Shown one piece after another: positions 36,279-45,514 of a stretch of 64,000 nucleotides of DNA; the stretch's first letter is position 1, and every line of letters begins with the position of its first letter. The stretch comes from a bacterium. Its GTDB lineage: Bacteria; Hydrothermota; Tepidihabitantia; SM23-42; JAOAFX01. The position numbers and the translations under genes were made by a program. Below the pieces are notes generated by a model that searched no databases, had not been told where the DNA came from, and saw nothing but the letters and a program-made list of their open reading frames with translations. The stretch spans positions 1-64,000 of the forward strand of contig DASVHD010000007.1 of NCBI GenBank assembly GCA_036382775.1. The letters are read 5' to 3'.

Positions 36279-37040
36279 CTATGTGCCCTGGCTGGTTATT
36301 TTTTCCATGACCGCGTCAGGGATGTCAAAGTTCCCGTAGACGTGCTGGACATCGTCTAATTCATCCAGCGCCTCAAAGAGTTTAAGGATCTTTTCCGCGT
36401 CCTTGTCTGATACTGGTACATAGTTTTGGGGTATTTTTGACAATTCGCTGCTGACGATGTCGATCTTGTTGCTCTTAAGCAGTTCTTTTACCTTGTTGAA
36501 GGTCTCGGGAGGGGTGATGATCTGGTAAGTGTCTTCCTCGGTCTTTACGTCTGCCGCGCCACCGTCGAGCGCCAGGCTGATCACCGTGTCTTCGTTATAT
36601 TTCTTGGCGTCCACCTGAATAATACCCTTGGCATGGAACTGCCACGCGACCGATCCCTGGCTGCCCAGGGTTCCGTTGTGACGCGAAAGGATGTGCTTTA
36701 TTTCCGAGGTCGTGCGGTTGCGGTTGTCGGTCACCACCTCGATGAGGATGGCTACTCCGTTGGGCCCATAGCCCTCATAGGTCACTTCTTCAAGGGTCAG
36801 ACCGTCATCCAGCGCGCCGATCCCGCGCTTGATCGCGCGGTCCACGTTTTCATTGGGCATGTTGGCTGCCTTTGCTTCGTCGATCGCGGTCCGCAGGCGC
36901 GGATTAGCATCGGGATCACCGCCCCCATGCCGCGCTATGATCGTGATTTCCCTGATCAATTTCGTGAAGATCCGGCCGCGGGCAGCGTCCGTGCCCATTT
37001 TTTTTCGTTTAATTTTCGCCCATTTAGAATGTCCTGACAT
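36279..37040 (-). CDS. yebC: YebC/PmpR/TACO1-family protein
   Basis: 253 residues with SGHSKWAKIKRKKMGTDAAR, GGGDPDANPRLRTAIDEAK, NMPNENVDRAIKRG and YEGYGPNGVAILIEVVTDN. Family members act in transcription regulation or in translation of difficult sequences. Good Shine-Dalgarno (aaaggag) and upstream promoter; first gene before ruvC. Confidence 0.95.
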   Translation of the reverse strand: MSGHSKWAKIKRKKMGTDAARGRIFTKLIREITIIARHGGGDPDANPRLRTAIDEAKAANMPNENVDRAIKRGIGALDDGLTLEEVTYEGYGPNGVAILIEVVTDNRNRTTSEIKHILSRHNGTLGSQGSVAWQFHAKGIIQVDAKKYNEDTVISLALDGGAADVKTEEDTYQIITPPETFNKVKELLKSNKIDIVSSELSKIPQNYVPVSDKDAEKILKLFEALDELDDVQHVYGNFDIPDAVMEKITSQGT

Positions 37041-37107
37041 AAATCACTCCTTTATTTAGTTCAAAACTCAATAGTTTAATTCAATAGTTGCTAAAACTGT
37101 CCTTATT

Positions 37108-37135
37108 ATTGTAACCATAAATACGCATATGTCAA
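37108..37135 (-). promoter_or_regulatory. Promoter of yebC-ruvCAB
   Basis: Minus strand: TTGACA (37130-37135), 16-nt spacer, TACAAT (37108-37113). Leader of about 60 nt with a normal ribosome-binding site, unlike the leaderless genes. Confidence 0.7.
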
Positions 37136-37148
37136 GTCTTAATGGCTT

Positions 37149-38492
37149 CTATCTGACTTTAACGACTTTGCCTGTTATCACTCCGTCGATCTCGATGAAA
37201 TAGACGCCGGGTTTTAGCATATTGGGCATAACTGCCCGGCCAGTGATGTCAAAGACCCGATAGGTCTTGCCTGCCGGTAAGCGAAGAGGACTACAAAAAA
37301 TTGCAGTTTTTAAATTTAACGAAATATATGGACATATTTTTTTGTCTTCCAAGATATTTTGTTCAAGACCGGTTCTAACAAGGTAAAAATCCGCACCACC
37401 AGAGCCAAAAGACCCCGTCCAGCCGGCAATATAATAGCTACCGTCATCAGTTTGTTCGGCAGACCAACCGCAATCCTGGCCATTCCCACCATACCGAGTA
37501 GACCATTGCATGTCACCCATTGAATCGGTTTTTACAAGATACACATCTGCTGTTGGATTAGATGATCCAGTCGTGCCGGCAAGAATATATCCTCCGTCGG
37601 TTGTCTTCTGCACTGAATAAACAACGGAATAAACATCATCGCCATAATATTTCGTCCATACAGTATCCCCAGTGGTTGTCATTTTCAAAAGATAGGCATT
37701 CTGAACATCCGGTCCAAAAGAATAGGTCCATCCAGCGATCATGTAACTACCGTCATTGGCTTCTATAACTGAACATCCCTTGTCCATACTGGTCCCTCCC
37801 CATAAAAATGACCATAAACTATCACCGGACGGATCAATTTTTATTATATAGGCGTCATAGTTGCCCGCACCGAATGATTGAGTCCAACCTGCAATCAAAA
37901 ATCCGCCATCAATTGTTTGGGTTACTGTATATCCATTCTCGTTCAATGGACCACCAAACGTCTTTGTCCATAGTGCATCACCATTTTTATCCGTTCTTAT
38001 CAAGTATATATCAAAACTATCAGCTCCATAAGAGTTGGTAGTTCCAGTAAGGATAAATCCTGAATCCGACGTTTGATAAAGACCTCGGCACATATCATAT
38101 CCAGAACCACCGATCGTCTTTGTCCATTGTGTGTCACCCTGAGCATCAGTTTTGATAAGCCAGACATCGTAATCCGTACCGAAAGACAAGGTGCGTCCGC
38201 CGGCAACATAACCGCCATCGAATGTTTGTATTACAGCAAGGCATTCATCAACATCTGTGCCACCAAAGGTTCTTGTCCAAACTGTATCACCAAGTAAATC
38301 GGTTTTAACAAGATAGAAATCATGGCCACCAGCTCCGTATGAATCGGTCCAGCCAGCCAGAATAAAACCATGATCGGCAGTATATTGAGCTGACCAGCAT
38401 GAATCCTGACCTGCGCCGCCATACGTTCTTGTCCACAGCGTATCCGGCGCCTGGGCGAATAATATAGTCGCTATTAACAATATCACTGTCAT
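37149..38492 (-). CDS. Secreted repeat protein (delta-60/SBBP-like) with sorting domain
   Basis: 447 residues. Signal peptide (MTVILLIATILFAQAPDT), then about seven tandem repeats of roughly 50 residues with the pattern W-T-(K/R)-T-(F/Y)-GG...DGG(F/Y)-I-(L/V)-AG-x-T-x-S(F/Y)G...D-(V/F)-Y-L-(V/I)-K-T-D, predicted to form a propeller. C-terminal T9SS/FlgD-like tail (TYRVFDITGRAV, LKPGVYFIEIDG). Its start codon immediately follows the stop of the upstream TonB/TPR gene (TAAATG). AT-richer than its neighbours. Confidence 0.75.
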   Translation of the reverse strand: MTVILLIATILFAQAPDTLWTRTYGGAGQDSCWSAQYTADHGFILAGWTDSYGAGGHDFYLVKTDLLGDTVWTRTFGGTDVDECLAVIQTFDGGYVAGGRTLSFGTDYDVWLIKTDAQGDTQWTKTIGGSGYDMCRGLYQTSDSGFILTGTTNSYGADSFDIYLIRTDKNGDALWTKTFGGPLNENGYTVTQTIDGGFLIAGWTQSFGAGNYDAYIIKIDPSGDSLWSFLWGGTSMDKGCSVIEANDGSYMIAGWTYSFGPDVQNAYLLKMTTTGDTVWTKYYGDDVYSVVYSVQKTTDGGYILAGTTGSSNPTADVYLVKTDSMGDMQWSTRYGGNGQDCGWSAEQTDDGSYYIAGWTGSFGSGGADFYLVRTGLEQNILEDKKICPYISLNLKTAIFCSPLRLPAGKTYRVFDITGRAVMPNMLKPGVYFIEIDGVITGKVVKVR

Positions 38493-40082
38493 TTATTGTT
38501 TATACTTCAGTGTTTCAATAAATTTGATTATATAACTACGGATCGATTCGACGTCGGTTCCCAACGGCGTCAAACCATAACAGTTGATCCAATGTTTATA
38601 TGCTAATAACCGTTTTCCTCGTTTTTCTAGACAATATGCTAATAAACCGTTGGCCATTCCTGATGTAGTTAAATAGCGTATTCCAGTTTGACTTAAGAGA
38701 CTCTCCGCTATTGCCAGCGAATCTGTTCGAATCGCCAGCATCGCTTTGTAAACTGCTTTTACAAAGCCTGTAGTATCAAAACTACAGGCACGCCTGATAT
38801 CAGTTAATCCCGACGTATCGCCGGCTGCAATTTTGAAAACACCACAATTAAATATATTTACGCCATCTGTCTGATTTTTGGCAACGAGATCGTCGGCTGC
38901 TTGTAAGGCACTACTTGACCTGCTCATACGATAATAAGCTACAGCTTTATTATTTAACAATGCCAAGTCGTCATGCTTATTGTAGTAATCGATAATAGCT
39001 TGAATGTATTGTTTAAGGGTCTCATCTGCACTCGCAGAATCTCCACTATTCAAATATAGCATGGCGATCATCAACCGGGAGTTATATCTTACATCTATAG
39101 TTTTTTGATAATATTTTATCGCGTTTTTATAATCACCTGCCAATGCATAGATCATGCCGAATCCTGTAGAAGTATATATGTCGTTGATTTTGCAGTATTT
39201 TTCATAGGTTGTTATTAATTCTTCACTATTGTCAAGAATGGCGTAGAGATCGATAATCCATTCGTAAAGGCGGATTTTATCTGGGCAATCATTTATTAAT
39301 TCTTCGAATTTATATTTAGCGATCTCGAAGCTATCCATACAATAGTATAGAAATGCGATTTTGTATTTTATCGCATTGTCATTGCCCTTCAATTCTAAAG
39401 CACGGTTGAATGCCTGTAATGCATCAGTATAATTGCTGATCGCAGTGTAACCAACTCCTAGATCGAAATATAATTTCCATTCATTGGACTTCTTTTCAAT
39501 CTCTAGTTTCAATGAATCTATAGCTTTTTCCAGTACGTAAGATGATAGTGTAGAGACCTTAGACTGATGAAGGGTATCTTTAGGTGCGTCGGAATCGTCT
39601 AGTTTGAACTTCACCGGCGCGCCTATCCACACCCTAACCGGTTTGCCATTCTGTTTCGCCGGGTAAAATTTCCATTGGCGAACCAATTCGATTGCAGTAG
39701 AATCGAGTTTAGGATAACCGCTGGATTTTGTAATTTTAATATCCAATACAGAACCATCGAGATCAATAAGTGCTTTTATGAAGCACTCGCCTTCCTTGAT
39801 TGGCTCCCCCTGTTCATCGAGGAGGGTGGGTGGATGTGAGTCGCTCATTACAGGAGGTGTGTTTGAATCAAGATCAACAGGTTTCGGACTTGGCAGCTCG
39901 ATTTGATTATATTTTTCTTTTAGCTCAATTGAATCCGATGGTAATCGGATCGCCGGTTCAAGCTGGTTTAGTTTTTCCTCCAACCTGACTGAATCTACAG
40001 GCTGTGAAGTAGTATCATTAACAGAATTTTCTTGTGCGAACACGATTGATATGGCGAAAAATAATATAAAACACGGTTTCAT
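38493..40082 (-). CDS. Exported protein with TonB C-terminal-like domain and TPRs
   Basis: 529 residues. Signal peptide (MKPCFILFFAISIVFA), a Pro/Glu/Asp-rich spacer, a TonB-C-like domain (EGECFIKALIDLDGSVLDIK, SGYPKLDSTAIELVRQWKFY, GKPVRVWIGAPVKF), then several TPRs (WKLYFDLGVGYTAISNYTDA and others). The TonB-like part without a membrane anchor suggests a periplasmic scaffold rather than an energy transducer. Shine-Dalgarno gaggg before ATG. AT-rich codon choice suggests foreign origin or weak selection. Confidence 0.7.
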   Translation of the reverse strand: MKPCFILFFAISIVFAQENSVNDTTSQPVDSVRLEEKLNQLEPAIRLPSDSIELKEKYNQIELPSPKPVDLDSNTPPVMSDSHPPTLLDEQGEPIKEGECFIKALIDLDGSVLDIKITKSSGYPKLDSTAIELVRQWKFYPAKQNGKPVRVWIGAPVKFKLDDSDAPKDTLHQSKVSTLSSYVLEKAIDSLKLEIEKKSNEWKLYFDLGVGYTAISNYTDALQAFNRALELKGNDNAIKYKIAFLYYCMDSFEIAKYKFEELINDCPDKIRLYEWIIDLYAILDNSEELITTYEKYCKINDIYTSTGFGMIYALAGDYKNAIKYYQKTIDVRYNSRLMIAMLYLNSGDSASADETLKQYIQAIIDYYNKHDDLALLNNKAVAYYRMSRSSSALQAADDLVAKNQTDGVNIFNCGVFKIAAGDTSGLTDIRRACSFDTTGFVKAVYKAMLAIRTDSLAIAESLLSQTGIRYLTTSGMANGLLAYCLEKRGKRLLAYKHWINCYGLTPLGTDVESIRSYIIKFIETLKYKQ

Positions 40083-40108
40083 AATTATACCCTCGATTAC
40101 CTAATCAA

Positions 40109-40136
40109 ATGATAAGCAGATATAGGAATAAGTCAA
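40109..40136 (-). promoter_or_regulatory. Promoter of the TonB/TPR-repeat protein pair
   Basis: Minus strand: TTGACT (40131-40136), 16-nt spacer, TATCAT (40109-40114), then about 26 nt with a Shine-Dalgarno before the ATG at 40082. Confidence 0.55.
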
Positions 40137-40147
40137 GTCAGAAAATC

Positions 40148-40559
40148 GTACAAAACCAGACAGTCTGAAAATGTGCATAAACAGGAAAAAGCCGAGATTG
40201 TTTCCCCTCGTTCCTCGGGACACCAGCATTTTTTTTCATAAGGTTGCGCACAAAGATCGCTCGCAATGACGGAGTCATATCTTCTGTCACTCCTGAGAAA
40301 TCAGGAGCCCAAGATTTGGGTATCTGGATTCCCGCATTCGCGGGAATGACAAAAGGGGCGGGAATGACAGAAAGGAACTGTAAGGATGAGATTGCTTCGT
40401 CTCCCGTTTTTTATTGTAGAAAACCAAGGACGCGGGATTCCTCGCAATGACAAAAGGGAAGAGTGCTTGCAATGACCGGCAAGGTGGTTCTCGACTCAGT
40501 CTGCTCGCTCGAACAATAGATTGAAACCATACAAAACAAGACAGTCTGGAAGTGTATGG
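40148..40559. repeat. Gene-free gap bracketed by two related elements and filled with repeats
   Basis: Two similar ~30-bp elements lie at the ends: 40148-40177 (core acaaaaccagacagtctgaa) and 40527-40559 (core acaaaacaagacagtctgga, flanked by ccataca / tgtatgg). Each holds an imperfect palindrome around agacagtct. Between them are a palindromic block (about 40289-40370, ending gggaatgacag), the 63-bp block 40389-40451 that also occurs at 8643-8707, and several ctcgcaatgac words. No gene is visible. Confidence 0.7.
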
Positions 40560-40563
40560 TTTA

Positions 40564-43011
40564 TTACTGTTTGTCTACGAACAGGTCGGACTGGGAGAGT
40601 TTGGTTTTTTTGAGTTTACGGACGCTGAAGATCTCGCCTTCTTCAAAATCGCGCAGGACTTCTTTGGCTCGGTTGATGACCGACTGGGGGAGACCGGCGA
40701 GCCGCGCGACCTGGATGCCGTACGAGCGGTCGCTGGGTCCGGGCGCGAGCTTGCGCAGGAAAATTATCTCGTCGCCCCATTCCTTGACCAGGCAGTTGTA
40801 GTTTTTCACGTGGGGCAGGAAATCCTCGATGCGCACCAGCTCGTGAAAATGAGTGGCGAACAGGGTTCTGGGTTTTTTATTCGCGTGGAGCTCCTCGACC
40901 ACTGCCCAGGCGAGCGCCAGCCCGTCATAGGTCGATGTGCCGCGCCCTACTTCATCGAGGATGACCAGGCTCTGGTTGGAGATATTGTGGAGGATATTTG
41001 CGGTCTCCATCATCTCCGCCAAAAACGTGCTGACCCCGCGCGAGATGTCATCGCTGGCGCCGATCCGGGTAAAGATCTTGTCCACGATGCCGATCAATGC
41101 GCTTTTTGCCGGGACAAAACTTCCGGCCTGCGCCATGATCGCGATCAGGGCGACCTGGCGCAAATACGTCGATTTACCGGCCATGTTGGGTCCCGTAATG
41201 ATCAGGATCTGATCCCGGCCGCGGTCCACGTACGTGTCATTGGGTATGAACGAGCCCTTTTCCAGGATCTTCTCGACGACCGGGTGCCGCCCGTCCGTGA
41301 TCACGATCTTATCGTCTTCGTTTATCACGGGTCTTACATAATTATTGACCGACGCGTTCTCGGCAAAGCACTGGAGCAGGTCCAAAAGCGCGATCGCCCT
41401 GGTCGTTTTCAATATCGCTTCACCGCGCTGAGCCACCTGGTCGCGTAGTTTGGTGAAGATCTCGTACTCCAGAGTTTTGATCTTTTCCTCGGCGTGCAGG
41501 ATCTTTTCTTCGAATTCTTTGAGCTCGGGAGTGTAGAAACGCTCGGCATTCGCGAGCGTCTGCTTGCGGATGTAATGCTGGGGTACGGAATCGAGATTTG
41601 TCTTGGTGATCTCTATGTAATAGCCGAACACCGAATTGTAAGCCACCTTGAGCGAACCGATGCCGGTTTTTTCCCGCTCTTCGTTCTGCAGTTTGACGAG
41701 CCAGTCCTTGCCGCCACGGGCGATCGACCGCAGTTCATCGAGTTCGCTCGAGCAGCCATCCTTTATCACGCCGGTATTATCCAGTGTTGCGGGCGGTTCG
41801 GGCACGATGGTGTTTTCGATCAGCTCGGTCACGTCCTTGAAATCCTCGATCGCCTTGTGGATCGAACTGACGATATTGGACGTGCCGGCTTCAAGCAAGC
41901 CCTTGATCACCGGGTACTGGCAGAGCGATTCTTTTAAAGCGACCATCTCCCTGGGCTGTACGCGCTGGCATAGAAGCCGGGTCGTGATGCGCTCGACATC
42001 GCGCAGGTCCTTGAAAAGCTGTCGCAGTTCGCTCCTTAAAAATTCTTTGTTTTTAAGTTCCTCAACGCCGTCAAGGCGCTCGTTGATTTTGTCCGGCAGG
42101 ATCAAGGGTGCCAGGAGGTCGCTTCTCAGCAGCCGCTTGCCGAACGGTGTCAGGCAGCTATCCATTGCCCAGTACAGGGTCTTCGTCTCTTCACCGTGCG
42201 CGTTCTCGATCAGTTCCAGGTTCCGGCGCGTAGTGCTGTCCACATACAAAGAATCAAAAGCGTTGAAAACCGAGATGCGAGTGATCTGCGGCAGGGTCGA
42301 TTTCTGATTTTCCTGCAAATAATAGAGCATGGCGCCGGCAGTGCTGATCCCGAGTTTCAAGTTCTCGATCCCGAACCCGTCGAGGGTCACGACATTGAAC
42401 TGCTGGATCAGTTTCTGGTACGCGATGTCGGTGATGAAATGATAGCCGTCGAGCAGGGTGAGGGGGATGCTTGTTTTCACAACGATCCCTTCCGGAACGA
42501 TCAGCTCCTTGACCTCTTTGCGCGCCAGGATCTCGTTAAGCTGATCCGCATCGATCTCGCCGCAGGAAAAATCGCCGCTGGTTATGTCGCAGAAGGCGAT
42601 GCCGCAGCGTTTCTCATCGGGCAGGCAGCAGGCGAGCACGAGCGGCTTGCTGTCATCAAGGAGGGAAGGCCGGAGGATCGTACCCGGGGTGATGACCTCG
42701 ATGACGTCCCGTGCGACCAGTTTTTTTGTCTTGTCCGGCGGTTCCAGTTGCTCGCAGATCGCCACTTTGAAACCGGCCTTCACCAGTCTGGCGATGTAGT
42801 TCTCGCTCGCCTTGATGGGAACGCCGGCAAGCGGTACTTTCACACCCTTGTGAATGGTCTTGGCGGTCAGGGTAATGCCCAGGTACGTGCTCGCGGTCTT
42901 CGCGTCATCGTAATAGAATTCGTAGAAATCGCCTACGCGGAATAAGAGGAGCGTATCTTTATGTTTATTTTTGATCTGCTGGTACTGCTCCAGCATTGGC
43001 GTAAGCTGCAT
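40564..43011 (-). CDS. mutS: DNA mismatch recognition protein MutS
   Basis: 815 residues. The mismatch-reading Phe-x-Glu is in VGDFYEFYYDDA (Phe29, Glu31). C-terminal ATPase: Walker A GPNMAGKSTYLRQ, GASDDISRGVSTFLAEM, Walker B LVILDEVGRGTSTYDGLALA and LFATHFHEL. The C terminus ends with a short positively charged segment and lacks an extended tail. No mutL in the window. Confidence 0.97.
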   Translation of the reverse strand: MQLTPMLEQYQQIKNKHKDTLLLFRVGDFYEFYYDDAKTASTYLGITLTAKTIHKGVKVPLAGVPIKASENYIARLVKAGFKVAICEQLEPPDKTKKLVARDVIEVITPGTILRPSLLDDSKPLVLACCLPDEKRCGIAFCDITSGDFSCGEIDADQLNEILARKEVKELIVPEGIVVKTSIPLTLLDGYHFITDIAYQKLIQQFNVVTLDGFGIENLKLGISTAGAMLYYLQENQKSTLPQITRISVFNAFDSLYVDSTTRRNLELIENAHGEETKTLYWAMDSCLTPFGKRLLRSDLLAPLILPDKINERLDGVEELKNKEFLRSELRQLFKDLRDVERITTRLLCQRVQPREMVALKESLCQYPVIKGLLEAGTSNIVSSIHKAIEDFKDVTELIENTIVPEPPATLDNTGVIKDGCSSELDELRSIARGGKDWLVKLQNEEREKTGIGSLKVAYNSVFGYYIEITKTNLDSVPQHYIRKQTLANAERFYTPELKEFEEKILHAEEKIKTLEYEIFTKLRDQVAQRGEAILKTTRAIALLDLLQCFAENASVNNYVRPVINEDDKIVITDGRHPVVEKILEKGSFIPNDTYVDRGRDQILIITGPNMAGKSTYLRQVALIAIMAQAGSFVPAKSALIGIVDKIFTRIGASDDISRGVSTFLAEMMETANILHNISNQSLVILDEVGRGTSTYDGLALAWAVVEELHANKKPRTLFATHFHELVRIEDFLPHVKNYNCLVKEWGDEIIFLRKLAPGPSDRSYGIQVARLAGLPQSVINRAKEVLRDFEEGEIFSVRKLKKTKLSQSDLFVDKQ

Positions 43012-43019
43012 AGCTATGC

Positions 43020-43095
43020 GATTTGGTTAAATGGTAATTGGTAACTGGTTAAATTCTCCTGCCATTTGACCATTTAACCTTTTAACCATTTAACT
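43020..43095. repeat. AT-rich repeat with ttaaatggt / accatttaa words
   Basis: Upstream of mutS the words ggttaaatggtaattggtaa and accatttaaccttttaacca form a loose inverted repeat. The accatttaacc word also occurs at 11001-11036 within the secreted propeller gene. Confidence 0.5.
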
Positions 43096-43162
43096 AATTA
43101 TTGTTATTATATGGTATGTTCGGATAGGTGCGATCAGCTTAATTCTTACTGCCGTTGCGGGT

Positions 43163-43942
43163 TTAATACCCTTTAACGACATTTCCCTTTATGCCCTGGG
43201 ATTCAAGCTTAGTCGAAAATGCCTTGGCTTCTTCTTTCGTGGTAAACCGCCCAACCCATACTCGATAATAGGTTATTCCTTTGATCACTGCTTCCACGAC
43301 CTGGACTTCTGTTCCCTGGGCTTTGAGCGTCTCGGCGTATTTGCGCGCATTATCGATATTGCGGTAGGACCCGACCTGAACCGTATAGTAATCAGCGGTC
43401 ACCAGGGGCTCCTGGCTGGCAATGATATTGCGGGCGCGCTCGCTCCATGCCGATTTTGGACAGCTGCTGATCAGCTCTTTGAGGGCTTTGGCACCCTGAT
43501 CGTTCTGACCGACCGCGATGTATGAAACACCAAGCCAGAACAGGTATTCATCCTTGATCTTGGTGTCGGGGTAATTCTTGATCAGGCCCTGTAAGGACAG
43601 GATCGCGTTGTTATAAGCTTCCCGTCCGATATTGATCTTGGCTATCTCCAGACATGCGATGTCCGCGTATCTGGACTGGGGATAATCGGACACGACCTTC
43701 CCATAATAAAAGGCCTGCGAGTCCGGGTTGATCGAGAGCCGCGCCACGTAATAATAGGCCTCGGCGATGCGCGCGTCGGTCCCGGCCCTTACGATGTCTT
43801 CAAAAATGACCCGCGACTTATCGAACTGCAAAGCGTTGAAAAGCTTTATCGCCTCGTCAATATCCTGCCCTGCTGCGGCCAGCGGGATAAGGGCGATTAA
43901 AGCGCAGGATACAATGATTCGAGCGAGTGGCAGCGTGGACAT
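43163..43942 (-). CDS. Secreted TPR protein with SPOR domain
   Basis: About 259 residues. Signal peptide (STLPLARIIVSCALIALIPL), TPR-like helical repeats (FYYGKVVSDYPQSRYADIAC, LIKNYPDTKIKDEYLFWLGV) and a C-terminal SPOR domain (YTVQVGSYRNIDNARKYAET, YYRVWVGRFTTKEEAKAF), which binds denuded peptidoglycan at septa. The ATG at 43942 was preferred because it begins the signal peptide; it still overlaps lapB by 46 bp. Confidence 0.78.
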   Translation of the reverse strand: MSTLPLARIIVSCALIALIPLAAAGQDIDEAIKLFNALQFDKSRVIFEDIVRAGTDARIAEAYYYVARLSINPDSQAFYYGKVVSDYPQSRYADIACLEIAKINIGREAYNNAILSLQGLIKNYPDTKIKDEYLFWLGVSYIAVGQNDQGAKALKELISSCPKSAWSERARNIIASQEPLVTADYYTVQVGSYRNIDNARKYAETLKAQGTEVQVVEAVIKGITYYRVWVGRFTTKEEAKAFSTKLESQGIKGNVVKGY

Positions 43943-45027
43943 ATGAAGGTGAACTTGCCGGCTTCCAAATGGCATACGTTGCAGAGGTATTTGGTGTCGG
44001 CTATGGATTTGTCGATGTCGGTAAGCTCCCTCTTCAACTGCTTGTCTTCGGCGGTGAGCTTGAGCAGGCGTAATTTTGGCTTTAAGCTGCGGGGATAGAT
44101 ATCTCCCAACTTGCGGAAAATATCCTTGGCTGCTTCGATCTCGTTCTTTTTTTCGTTGAGGTCGGCCAGCGCGAACCCCACGGTGAAGTTCCTGGGATTC
44201 TGGTTGAATATCCGTTCATATAGGGTGACGATCTCGTCGAATGAACCAAGGTCATAGAATACTTTTTCCAGGTTGTGCTGGACCAGGAAAGTAAAATCCG
44301 GATACCGGTGTACGAGCTTGAGACAGTAATCTTTTACTTTCTTTAAATCGCCGGTGGTTTTCATATATTCGGCCATATAGTATAACCCGGCAATGGAATC
44401 GGGGAAGATCTTCAGGGCTTTCTTGTACAGATTGGCGATCTCCTTCTCATCCACTGGCTCGTCACCAGGCGGTTCTTTTGCCCGGTTGTTTGCCATCGCC
44501 GCATAATAGAAAGCCCGGCGGCGTTCGTCCTTGAATTCCGGGCTGCCTTCTTCGTATGTTACGATGCAATCCGCGAAATTTCCCATGTCTTCCAAAATAT
44601 TCAGCAGGATGGTCCTCGCCTGCCGGTCATTTTTATCGATCTTTAATAGTTCCTTTAAAAAAGAGGTCGCCTTGTTCGGGCGTTTGTCCGCTACATAGTC
44701 ATCGACCAGGGCATAATAGACCTTTTTTTCTTCATCTTTCTTGAGCGTTGGTCTGACCGTGAGGGATTGGTGGATCTGGATCGCGCGCTGCGGGTTGCCT
44801 TTTTTACGATACAGGTTCCCGAGCTTGATGTACGCATCCACCAGGTTGGTATCGATATAGACCGCTTCCTTGAGCTTTTTCACGGCCAGGTCGTCGTTAT
44901 TATCGAGCAGGGCAGCAAGCGCTTCAAGATACGGCTGATGGCTGAAGATCTTTTTCTTGCTGGGGTAAAAAAGCAGGTAGAGGATAAACGCAACCAGGGC
45001 AATGATGATTATTATCAGCGCGGTCAT
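43897..45027 (-). CDS. lapB: LapB (YciM)-like membrane-anchored TPR protein
   Basis: 376 residues: N-terminal membrane helix (ALIIIIIALVAFILYLLF), many TPRs, and a C-terminal rubredoxin-like zinc site (YLCNVCHLEAGKFTFICPRC). This is the architecture of LapB, which in E. coli tunes lipopolysaccharide synthesis by directing LpxC to FtsH. The LapA-like gene directly upstream (ATGA overlap) strengthens the call. Whether it controls LpxC here is unknown. Confidence 0.82.
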   Translation of the reverse strand: MTALIIIIIALVAFILYLLFYPSKKKIFSHQPYLEALAALLDNNDDLAVKKLKEAVYIDTNLVDAYIKLGNLYRKKGNPQRAIQIHQSLTVRPTLKKDEEKKVYYALVDDYVADKRPNKATSFLKELLKIDKNDRQARTILLNILEDMGNFADCIVTYEEGSPEFKDERRRAFYYAAMANNRAKEPPGDEPVDEKEIANLYKKALKIFPDSIAGLYYMAEYMKTTGDLKKVKDYCLKLVHRYPDFTFLVQHNLEKVFYDLGSFDEIVTLYERIFNQNPRNFTVGFALADLNEKKNEIEAAKDIFRKLGDIYPRSLKPKLRLLKLTAEDKQLKRELTDIDKSIADTKYLCNVCHLEAGKFTFICPRCHSLESLYPAL

Positions 45028-45320
45028 TTTTCTTCCTCGAAGGGCATGTTTCTGAGGGCGTCGAGCTCTTTCTTTATGTTCTCGTTCTCTTTTTTCACAT
45101 TATGCAGGCTGTTGCGCAGCCGGATCTCATCGGCCAGGGCGAAAATAAGAATGAATACCATGCCGGCGATAAACGAATAAAAACAGACGAGGGCGACCGG
45201 TACGCCGGGAACTTTCTGCCCGAAAATATCGAGGTCCACATTGGTATTTGAATTAAGGACGACAAAACCGCTCATGAAACCGATGACCGCTATGACGAAT
45301 ATCAGTCCCAAAAAACGCAT
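45024..45320 (-). CDS. lapA: LapA-domain (DUF1049) membrane protein
   Basis: 98 residues: two membrane helices (LIFVIAVIGFMSGFVVLN and VALVCFYSFIAGMVFILIFA) joined by the short NTNVDLDIFGQKVPGVP segment typical of the LapA domain, then a coiled-coil tail. Pairs with LapB. Strong Shine-Dalgarno (aaggaggttgg). Confidence 0.83.
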   Translation of the reverse strand: MRFLGLIFVIAVIGFMSGFVVLNSNTNVDLDIFGQKVPGVPVALVCFYSFIAGMVFILIFALADEIRLRNSLHNVKKENENIKKELDALRNMPFEEEK

Positions 45321-45347
45321 CCAACCTCCTTACCTTATTATATAATC

Positions 45348-45375
45348 ATTATATTAACCAATCGGGGTTTGTCAA
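45348..45375 (-). promoter_or_regulatory. Promoter of lapAB
   Basis: Minus strand: TTGACA (45370-45375), 16-nt spacer, TATAAT (45348-45353), both perfect; about 27 nt further to the ATG at 45320, with a ribosome-binding site between. Confidence 0.8.
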
Positions 45376-45514
45376 TATCTATGGTTTGACCGAGGGGCGG
45401 ATGAAACCCCAGGGCCGATCACCAGCCATGGTTTCTTCTTTATCATAATTTGTCAATGAGTATACGAATTACCCTTGGCGTGTCAAGCAGGCAGGCGGGA
45501 TGGTGTAGATATTA

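Noticed and set aside
37149-38492. Regular repeats considered as a CRISPR-like array
   Set aside because: The periodicity is about 150 bp, imperfect at DNA level and clearly a protein repeat (GG...DGG motifs).
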